Below, in pieces: positions 7,748 through 13,958 of a stretch of DNA of 13,958 nucleotides. The translations under genes were made by a program, and so were the position numbers. The DNA lies in the NCBI GenBank assembly GCA_030770425.1, contig JASJFT010000439.1, positions 1-13,958 on the forward strand, given 5' to 3'. This stretch comes from Darksidea phi (Eukaryota; Ascomycota; Dothideomycetes; Pleosporales; Lentitheciaceae). Numbering within the stretch: position 1 is the first letter of the stretch; each line of letters begins with the position of its first letter. The notes beneath the pieces are model-generated. The model did not search any database and was not told where the DNA came from. It saw only the letters and a list, made by a program, of their open reading frames with translations.

Positions 7748-7776
7748 ACGAAAACGCCGTCTGCAGGCGTTTTCGT
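7748..7776. repeat. Perfect 11-bp stem hairpin
   Basis: ACGAAAACGCC (7748-7758) and GGCGTTTTCGT (7766-7776) are exact reverse complements around the 7-nt loop GTCTGCA. It could be a dyad-symmetric protein site or chance; it lies about 460 bp before the transporter start codon. Confidence 0.65.
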
Positions 7777-8059
7777 CACGTCAAGAGACTCGCAGGGAAT
7801 CCCGTTGCCGATATCGCATGCACAACTCGTGCTGCGGCCTTGAAGAATGCGTCGTGCTACGGTCGAGTACAGAGCGCGGCGTGCACGCATCCAACCACTG
7901 GCGAATGAAGGACGCGAGAGGGACGGCGAGCGGACGAGACTCGGGTGAATGATTGGCGTCAGTACGCTCTCGCCCGAACGAGCGGCTCGTCAAGCAGAAA
8001 CTCATTCACGTCCGATGAGGCCGCACGTTTGTATCACCGCTGGCGTCCTCTAGCGAGTC

Positions 8060-8233
8060 CCTCGAGCGGTCACTCGCACCCTTCAACCCCCCCTCAGCTA
8101 AAATCCTCGCCGCCCGCCCCGCAGCTCCCTCGACCACCTCCCTCACTGTCACTTCCGTCTCTCAGCTACCGACGCTGTTGCTGGGACCTCTCTTTGATCT
8201 TTGACTGCACCACTCCGCTCGCTAGCCTTCACA
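8060..8233 (+). promoter_or_regulatory. Pyrimidine-rich core promoter / 5' leader of the transporter
   Basis: A C/T-dominated stretch leads directly to CACAATGG, a favourable start context. CT-rich tracts before the transcription start are typical of well-expressed filamentous-fungal genes. An inverted CCAAT (ATTGG) lies at 7952-7956. The exact transcription start cannot be seen. Confidence 0.45.
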
Positions 8234-10315
8234 ATGGTAGATCCCTTCCAGCCCTACGCCCCCGGTGAGGTTCCCGTCCTCGACGATTTCTTCATCCAGG
8301 GCATGATGATGGATGCACTGAGCATCGACGACGGCCGCCCCTCGGTCAGTGACAAGCAGGGCACCGAGAACAACTGCAGTGCCGAAAAACTCCACATTCA
8401 GGGCAGAATGATGGATGTGCTCAACATTGAGGACGGCCGCCCCTCTGGCAGTGATAACCATCCCACGGCGAGCAACAGCGGTTTCGAAAAGTTCACGCCG
8501 AATGCCCAACACGGCGTTCTGGCCATGCAAGCTACGACCATGGTCTGGACGAGGCAGCATCTTATTGCTGCGTACATCTTGTAAGCCCGCCGATACCTGC
8601 CGGTCCACCCCCCACTAACGATAAGTGTTAGCATGTGGTGCATCAGCTTCGTCGATGCCCTGCAGCAGGGCACATCCGTGGCCTTGGCGCAGCTTATCAC
8701 GAGCACCTTCGGTGAACATTCAATGACGGCGTACGTGGGCGTCATGTCCAGCATCATCGGCGGTGTCCTGAAATTGCCACTGGCCCAGATCCTCGACGTC
8801 TTCGGACGCCCTCAGGGCTTTACGCTCTCGGTGGCAACTCTTATCCTCGGATTGGTTCTGATGGCCGTTTGCGACGGAGTGCACGTGTTCGCTGCTGCTC
8901 AAATCTTCTATTGGTACGTCGGATATGAGTGCAGCTATCCTACAGCACCCACTACCTCAATCAAGTCATCCCTGCTCACACACTGCCCACAGGCTCGGCT
9001 ACGACGGTATGACCTACACGCTTAGAATCTTCATCGCCGATACGTCGTGCCTCAAGAACAGAGCCTTGATGTTCGGATACATCAACTCGCCCTACATCAT
9101 CACCATCTGGATCGCTGGTCCTCTATCCAATTTCTTCTTCTTCGATGGGCCGGGATGGAGATGGTTCTACGGAATTTTTGCAGCCATCACTTTCATCGCT
9201 GCTGTTCCCCTCCTCTGGCTCTTCCTGTGGAACTACCGCAAAGCCGTCAAGGCCCGCTTCATAACTCGCAAAAGGAGTCATCGCACCTTTGTCCAATCCG
9301 TCAAGCATTATGCGATTGAATTCGACATCGGCGGCCTAGTGCTCGTCGTGGGTGGTCTGACACTCTTCCTCCTGCCATTCAACCTTTATACTCACCAAGA
9401 GGGCTTGTGGCACTCGCCGCTATGCATCTCTTTCTGGACCATTGGAGGTTCAATGCTAGTTGGATTTGTATTCTACGAGAAGTTCTGCGCGCCAAGGACG
9501 TTTATGCCGTACCAGCTCTTCCTGGACCGCACCGTGCTCGGTGCCAACATCTTGGCCGCCGTCATGTTCATCAGCTTCTCCCTTTGGAACGCCTTCTTTT
9601 CGTCCTTCTTACAGGTCGTCCATGGGCTTTCGCTCAGGGATGCGACGTATGTTACCAACATCTACATCGCCGGCTCTTGCGTCGCCTGCGTTGTCATTGG
9701 TTTCCTCATTCGCTGTAAGTCTCCAGCTTGATGTCTATCGCATGCCCGCGCGCTAACACCTTGTCAATAGATTCCGGCGGCTTCAAATTGATCGCCCTCG
9801 CTATCCTCCCCTTCGACGCCTTAGGCATCGGCCTATTGATATACTTCCGTGAGCCACGCCACTCTATCGCATGGGTAGTAGCGTGCCAAGTCTTCATCGC
9901 TTTCTCCGCTGGTGCTCTCGTCACGACCGAGCAAATCGCCGCCATGGCCGCTACAGACCACCAGCATGTTGCTGTTATACTCGCCATCGAATCCATGTTC
10001 GCCAGCATCGGCAGCGGCATCGGTTGCTCCATCGCCGGAGCTATCTGGACCAATGTCTTTCCTGCCAAATTGAGCGAGTATCTGCCCAAGGAGGCGAAGG
10101 GAGACGCAATGAAGATCTACGCGAGTTTGCTGACGCAGTTGGAGTATCCGAAGGGGACACTGGAGAGGATGGCGATTGAGCAGGCGTATGCCGAGGCTCA
10201 AAAATACCTGTGCACGGCGGCCACTGCAGTTCTGCTCATCGGCTTGGGGGCGGTGTTCTTGTGGAAGAACATTCAGGTGAGCGACTACAAGCAAGCCAAG
10301 GGTCGTGTCGTCTAA
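8234..10315 (+). CDS. Siderophore-iron-transporter-like MFS permease, four exons
   Basis: Exons 8234-8580, 8632-8913, 8993-9714 and 9771-10315 join in frame to give 631 aa. The introns are 51, 79 and 56 nt (donors GTAAGC, GTACGT, GTAAGT; acceptors TTAG, ACAG, ATAG; CTAAC branch sites in introns 1 and 3). After a polar N-terminus of about 105 residues, 14 hydrophobic segments can be counted, the number expected for the MirB/Sit1/Arn siderophore:proton symporters. Supporting motifs are LAQILDVFGRPQGF (MFS motif A in the 2-3 loop), RIFIADTSCLKNRALMFGY followed by SPYIITIWIAGP, FDIGGLVLVVGGLTLFLLPF, and GAIWTNVFPAKLSEYLP. The likely role is plasma- or endosomal-membrane uptake of ferric siderophores; the substrate cannot be told. 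No siderophore synthetase is in the window. The start at 8234 follows a good context, and the N-terminus holds a 34-residue tandem duplication. Confidence 0.9.
8294..8497 (+). repeat. 34-codon tandem duplication in the transporter N-terminus
   Basis: Residues 21-54 and 55-88 are a tandem repeat with period 102 bp. The shared pattern is IQGxMMDxLxIxDGRPSxSD, followed by a less conserved spacer ending in EK. Both copies are acidic and lie in the predicted cytosolic tail before the first membrane segment. Most of the conserved half is also similar at DNA level, so the duplication is not ancient. Confidence 0.85.
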
Positions 10316-10720
10316 GGTGGGGGGCTCGCGTGGGCTCGCGTGGGCTAGTACGACTCTGAGCATGTCTTGCGCAGTGGCGTCTTCTCTCTGCGCTGGCGGT
10401 TGCTGTGCTCGGTGCGCCGAGGGCCGTCGAGTGGTACTCTTGTGCTTGCTTTTCATGGCTTGTCACTGCTTAAGGTGACATTAGTTTAGATTTTCATGGT
10501 GGGAGTCTCCTTCGTTACGAAACACAGTGGGCGGTCCGATCTTCATACACCAATAACATGTTCAAATAAGCTTTTCCAATACAATAGTCTCTCCTTACTT
10601 GTCCAAACAAGCTCAATAATCGGCCCGAACTCCCATAGATCTGATCTCATTAATCGGCCCGAATGTGGAGTTGGGCTCACACGGTTACGCCCCACTACCC
10701 CAGAATCGCATCAGTATAAA
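10316..10720. other. 3' flank of the transporter, short repeats only
   Basis: A GGGCTCGCGT duplication follows the stop codon within 20 bp. Further on, TAATCGGCCCGAA occurs twice (around 10618 and 10653). No gene was recognised; the first part should contain the 3' untranslated region of the transporter. Confidence 0.45.
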
Positions 10721-11236
10721 GTCCCCAGGGCCCCCTGTTCTCCTTCCGGGAAACCTTCTGTCCCCTTGTATACCCCCGATCCACACTTCTTCCGTGTTGC
10801 TCCCCCGGCTGTGGTACGGGCCACTCAAAGACGGCGACGTGTTCGGTTCGGACAGTAGTTGGGTAGTCGTCTCGGTGATACCGACGGCCCATTGGCCTAC
10901 GATCGACTCCGGGGGGTGGTGGTGGTGGGGGCAGAGCTTCCACAGTGTCGGGGATCTCCTAGCGCAGCTTGTCAGCCTTATAACGTCCCCAGGCCCCATG
11001 TTCTCCTCCCAGTAAAACCTCCTACCCTTTGCATACCTTGTTCCACCAAGCTCTCGTGTTGCTCCCCAGCTATGGTACCGGGCCAACCCAAGGGTACAGC
11101 AACGTGTGTGTTCGGCTCGGACAAGTCGTCGGGTAGTCTTCGGTGATACCGAGGGGGGCCCATTGGCCCACGATCGACGCCACGGGCAGAACTTCCACAA
11201 CGCCGCGGGTCTGCTGGCGGAGCTTGTCGTCCTTGG
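10721..11236. repeat. Two-copy, diverged 264-bp tandem duplication
   Basis: Copy 1 (10721-10984) and copy 2 (10985 to about 11236) align from GTCCCCAGG through GTGTTGCTCCCC, GTGTTCGG.TCGGACA, CGGTGATACCGA, CCCATTGGCC.ACGATCGAC and CAGA.CTTCCACA to a shared GCTTGTC. Substitutions and small indels are frequent. A 280-codon frame is open on the minus strand over both copies (to 11527), but other frames are open as well and the indels between copies are not in threes, so coding function is doubtful. Confidence 0.75.
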
Positions 11237-11289
11237 GGAAAGTCGGCATGGAAAAAGAGGAGGGGCGAGTAAGCGGTGGTAGTCTGCCA

Positions 11290-11703
11290 TTATGGCGTAG
11301 ATGGTGAAGATGTCGCGTACGGCGATTTGACGTCGGCCACGCAGAGAGGGGCTCTGAAGATCAGTTTGAGAGGGCGCCAGTGCGAGGGGATCACCCAGCG
11401 TTTCGGTTTCTCGGTATCGTGCGGTGAGAGGGAGCGGAGGAAGATTTCGTCGGCGGATCGCGGTGCGCAGTCGGTGGGAGGGCGGGTTCTTGAGCTGGCG
11501 CGACGCCGTGGAAGCGGGTCGTCGCATCGTGCGCTTCGAAGTGAGAGAGCTCTGGAGGTGCTTGTTCGCTCGCCTTTTGCGCGGATTAGGTGCACGTCCG
11601 AGGGTTCTGATCTCGTCGAGGATGGCTTGGGCTTCGGAGAGGTGACGTAATAGAGATGGTTGACCTTTTGGGCATCTGAGGAGTTCAGTGTAGACGAGCC
11701 CAT
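11290..11703 (-). CDS. Hypothetical protein, 137 aa, weak support
   Basis: The frame begins ATGGGCTCG at 11703 and ends at a TAA at 11290. Codons near the end (around SADEIFLRSLSPHDTEKP and RWVIPSHWRPLKLIF) are C-ended and read like a real protein. The middle is rich in Arg, Ser and Pro and looks low-complexity. A pyrimidine tract ending in CAG lies just upstream (11712-11740 on the minus strand) and could be a splice acceptor, so a 5' exon may exist. No family was recognised, and an overlapping frame is also open. Confidence 0.25.
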   Translation of the reverse strand: MGSSTLNSSDAQKVNHLYYVTSPKPKPSSTRSEPSDVHLIRAKGERTSTSRALSLRSARCDDPLPRRRASSRTRPPTDCAPRSADEIFLRSLSPHDTEKPKRWVIPSHWRPLKLIFRAPLCVADVKSPYATSSPSTP

Positions 11704-11714
11704 TCTATGCCGCT

Positions 11715-11740
11715 GAAGAAGAAGAAGGAGAAGAAGAAGC
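11715..11740. repeat. GAA/GGA trinucleotide run
   Basis: This is a (GAA)n tract with one GGA interruption, read as a CTT-rich pyrimidine tract on the minus strand, ending next to CAG. It may be a simple microsatellite or an intron 3' end for a minus-strand gene. Confidence 0.6.
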
Positions 11741-11928
11741 AAGTCTAATCTCGTCGTGTTGCATGTTGGTGAGCGAGACTCCCTCCATACGGGCCGCGCT
11801 TGCAGGTGGCAAAGGCCGGTGGCGGACGCAAGCTGTCAGAGCATTGTTGATTCTGTGGTGGTTCATTGCGACGGATAGGTGGTGCTGCGATGGGAGGTGG
11901 TGTTGCGACGTACAAGGCGGCGGAGAGG

Positions 11929-12044
11929 TGGGTGGGTGTTGGGTGTTGGGTGCTGGTTGCTGGGTGCTGGGTGCTGGTGCTGGGTGCTGCGGGAGATAGG
12001 CGATAGTGCGAAGGATAGGCATAGGCATAGGCATAGGCATAAGC
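11929..12044. repeat. GGGTGYT minisatellite and ATAGGC hexanucleotide repeat
   Basis: Units of GGGTGTT and GGGTGCTG alternate from 11929 to about 11991. After a short gap, ATAGGC repeats four times exactly, plus one variant (12015-12044). Long frames crossing this region on both strands are products of the repeats. Confidence 0.8.
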
Positions 12045-12661
12045 AGAGCGAAAGAAGTCGCGTCGCAACAAATTGTACAATTACACGACCGACGAGCCAG
12101 CCTTCCGACACAAGATAATAATTATGGTGTTGCTTGGACTGCTAGACGGGGGTGGGTGTCTTGAAAGGTCAACCAAACGCATGTAAAAGTGTTGGGAGCC
12201 CCAGCCCGCCCTGCCCCTCCAGCCGTACGGTGCGCGGCCCGCCGCCGCCCCCATACTCACGCGAGGACTAAACACCACGCACGCGCTTCAACGACCTTGC
12301 GGCGACGGCAGCGGGACGAAGTACCTTTTTTGTTATCGCGATGGCAGCTATTCGTTTTTGGCAATGCTGCTGTGACGCATGCTTCACGTATGGGTTGTTG
12401 AGAAAGGGCCGCGCAGCGAGGCGGTATCGCACAGTGCGGGGTCAAGGCTGTTTGGTTTCCCAGATCATTCAGTCACGGAACAGTGTATAGGCTGTGGGAC
12501 AATTTGGATTCATAAGATGAAACACTTTTGAGAGACAATTATACTAGCCAGCCAAGGTCATCCACAGACAGGAGCATAACCAGGCTCTTGAGCCTCATAC
12601 CAAATACCGAAAACACTACTCTCTCACCGCAAAAGCCGTTAACCCCATCGCTATCCCGTCG
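12045..12661. other. Intergenic, no gene recognised
   Basis: The stretch is GC-rich around 12200-12260 and otherwise featureless. The part next to 12662 would be the 3' untranslated region of the minus-strand zinc-ribbon gene. No RNA gene was seen. Confidence 0.35.
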
Positions 12662-13113
12662 CTACTCGACCCTATATGCCGCCCGAGCCTCGCGTCTGGC
12701 ATCCGCCTGTCTAGCTTCCGCCGCTGCTATCATCTTTTTTATTCCGTCATTCCTACTTTGTTGCCTGATCTCCCACTCCTCCCAGAGAAGATTCTGTGCC
12801 CGAATCTTCATCTCTTTTATCTCATCCTGCGAACCCAAGTTAATGGGTGTGTATCGTCTTGTAGGCGGGTTCGGAGGCTTACAGGGGTCTTGCTGTCAGG
12901 AGGGAGCTGTTCGATGTACTTGAAAAGGTCCCTTCCGATGTCACCGGTTGCGGACGCAATCTGTTGAAAAGACTCAAATAAGTAAATGCTAGATCGAGGC
13001 AACTAAAAGCTCACCTTGCAACCCTCGCATTCGGAACGATTGATATCGACCCATGCGACTGTACATGAGCGGCAAAGGAAACGGCCATAGGCGCCACCTG
13101 CTGCTCCAGACAT
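12662..13113 (-). CDS. Small CxxC/CxxC zinc-ribbon protein, three exons, 113 aa
   Basis: The exons are 13113-13015, 12960-12883 and 12826-12662, all joined in phase 0. Introns of 54 nt (13014-12961, GTGAGC to AACAG) and 56 nt (12882-12827, GTAAGC to CGCAG with TTAAC branch) have standard fungal signals. Exon 1 (33 aa) carries Cys14-x2-Cys17 and Cys29-x2-Cys32, a compact zinc-binding pair within FLCRSC...SECEGC. Exon 2 (26 aa) reads IASATGDIGRDLFKYIEQLP. Exon 3 (54 aa) starts DEIKEM and is a charged, Ala/Glu/Arg-rich segment likely to form one long helix. Each exon is too short to stand out alone, yet codon wobble and the splice sites agree. No named family was recognised. A small nucleic-acid- or protein-binding factor is possible, but its function is unknown. 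Confidence 0.7.
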
Positions 13114-13145
13114 GGTGGATGAGGTGGTTGGGAGAGGGGTAAAGA

Positions 13146-13249
13146 GTGCTTGCGAGAAGAGGATGGATGAGGTGCTTGCGAGAAGAGGATGGATGAGGTG
13201 CTCGCGAGAAGAGGATGAGTGAGGTGCTCGCGAGAAGAGGGAGAGTGGA
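13146..13249. repeat. 26-bp minisatellite, four units
   Basis: Four head-to-tail copies of a 26-bp unit beginning GTGCTTGCGAGAAGAGGATG start at 13146, 13172, 13198 and 13224. Copies 1 and 2 are identical apart from the edge; copies 3 and 4 have CTCGCG in place of CTTGCG. The array lies 33 bp upstream of the zinc-ribbon start codon, hence in its 5' leader or core promoter. Confidence 0.9.
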
Positions 13250-13490
13250 GCGCTTGAAGCAAGGAGGATGGTACTTTTTCGGGGGGATCCCGTAGACCCC
13301 CAAAAAATGTCGACTAAAGCTCTGATAGCTCGCCGTCTCGTATCCTGGCGTGCCTCAGCCAGTAGGTCTTCTTAGGCGCCGGTCCCCAGCATCGAGGCGT
13401 CCCCTAATGCACCTTCTCTCTTTTCGGCTTTTCGGCCGTGTGCAACGAGGTAGAGTTATGCGGATTCATAATATTATCTAGCCTCCCCAC
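13250..13490. other. Spacer between minisatellite and satellite, nothing recognised
   Basis: A short GGGGG...CCCCC dyad lies at about 13281-13301 and two TTTTCGGC blocks near 13420. No coding frame or RNA gene was seen. Confidence 0.3.
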
Positions 13491-13958
13491 TTCGACTGAT
13501 CGGCGCTGTACGAGCATGGGTGGGGGGGAGGGGGTGTAGGAGTGTTGTGTTGCCACTCAATGCACCTCAGATCTGGACTCGTCACTTGACAAACATGCCT
13601 ATGGAGGGAGCGGCACGGACATGAATGTAATACCATCTGGTCTCCCTTTCTTCGACTGATCGGCGCTGTACGAGCATGGGTAGGGGGGGTAGGAGTGTTG
13701 TGTTGCCACTCAATGCACCTCAGATCTAGACTCGTCACTTGACAAACATGCCTATGGAGGGAGCGGCACGGACATGAATGTAATACCATCTGGCCTCCCT
13801 TTCTTCGACTGATCGGCGCTGTACGAGCATGGGTAGGGGGGGTAGGAGTGTTGTGTTGCCACTCAATGCACCTCAGATCTAGACTCGTCACTTGACAAAC
13901 ATGCCTATGGAGGGAGCGGCACGGACATGAATGTAATACCATCTGGTCTCCCTTTCTT
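13491..13958. repeat. 153-160-bp satellite, three copies, running off the window
   Basis: Units begin with TTCGACTGATCGGCGCTGTA at 13491, 13651 and 13804. The last two units are 153 bp and nearly identical. The first is 160 bp because of extra G-rich bases around 13520-13540. The next unit starts at 13957, so the array continues. The 153-bp period is a multiple of three, which keeps a minus-strand frame of 51-residue repeats open; that frame has no start or family features that would make it a gene. Arrays like this are common near telomeres or in dispersed fungal satellites. Confidence 0.9.

Noticed and set aside
10685..11527. 280-codon minus-strand ORF
   Set aside because: It spans both copies of the 264-bp duplication and competing frames are equally open; composition is low in acidic residues and no motif is visible. 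Kept only as a repeat finding.
13478..13942. 154-codon minus-strand ORF of 51-residue repeats
   Set aside because: A product of a satellite whose period is a multiple of three; no independent sign of a gene.
13146..13958. CRISPR-like array
   Set aside because: The repeats are contiguous tandem units without unique spacers, and the genome is fungal.
1..13958. tRNA or rRNA genes
   Set aside because: Scanned for B-box-like GTTCGA contexts and cloverleaf stems; the few hits (for example near 4145 and 6804) lacked paired arms.

Overview
The window reads as nuclear DNA of a filamentous ascomycete (Pezizomycotina). The evidence is short introns (51-79 nt) with GTRAGY-type donors and CTAAC-like branch sites, a HET-domain/ankyrin gene, a 14-helix siderophore-type MFS transporter, C-rich codon wobble in the coding parts, and many minisatellites and small foldback elements. 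No bacterial operon, rRNA, tRNA or CRISPR array was recognised.

Left part (1-6.0 kb), a decaying accessory region. An AT-rich flank carries a ~110-bp MITE-like element with perfect 17-bp terminal inverted repeats (232-341). Next, on the minus strand, is a HET-domain region followed in the same frame by near-identical ankyrin repeats; one in-frame TAG lies between them (755-2362). A ~270-bp inverted repeat (2758-3025) precedes a plus-strand relic of a patatin-like phospholipase (about 3260-3870), which has frameshifts and an internal deletion. After it, on the minus strand, is a two-exon gene of the fungal family often labelled 'geranylgeranyl pyrophosphate synthetase'. It is also cut by one in-frame TAG and remains open for 73 more codons (4025-5158). 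Then comes a minus-strand protein-kinase C-lobe fragment (5575-6033). HET, ankyrin, patatin and kinase modules are the parts list of fungal allorecognition and NLR-type repertoires, so this looks like a birth-and-death neighbourhood of such genes.

Middle part (6.0-8.2 kb). This is mostly non-coding: a foldback structure whose loop holds a 15-bp minisatellite (6536-6856), a weak minus-strand coding signal spread over three frames (7044-7387), and the upstream region of the transporter with palindromic GATA and CRE-like sites and a perfect 11-bp hairpin.

Right part (8.2-14 kb). The best gene is a four-exon plus-strand siderophore-iron-transporter-like MFS protein (8234-10315, 631 aa), with a 34-residue tandem duplication in its cytosolic N-terminus. 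Beyond it are a diverged 264-bp tandem duplication (10721-11236), a weak hypothetical ORF (11290-11703, minus) and simple repeats. A three-exon minus-strand gene follows for a 113-aa CxxC/CxxC zinc-ribbon protein with a helical tail (12662-13113); it is preceded by a 26-bp minisatellite. The right edge is a 153-160-bp satellite in at least three copies, running off the window.

Gene models rest on reading splice sites and recognising families by eye; no alignment or database search was run.
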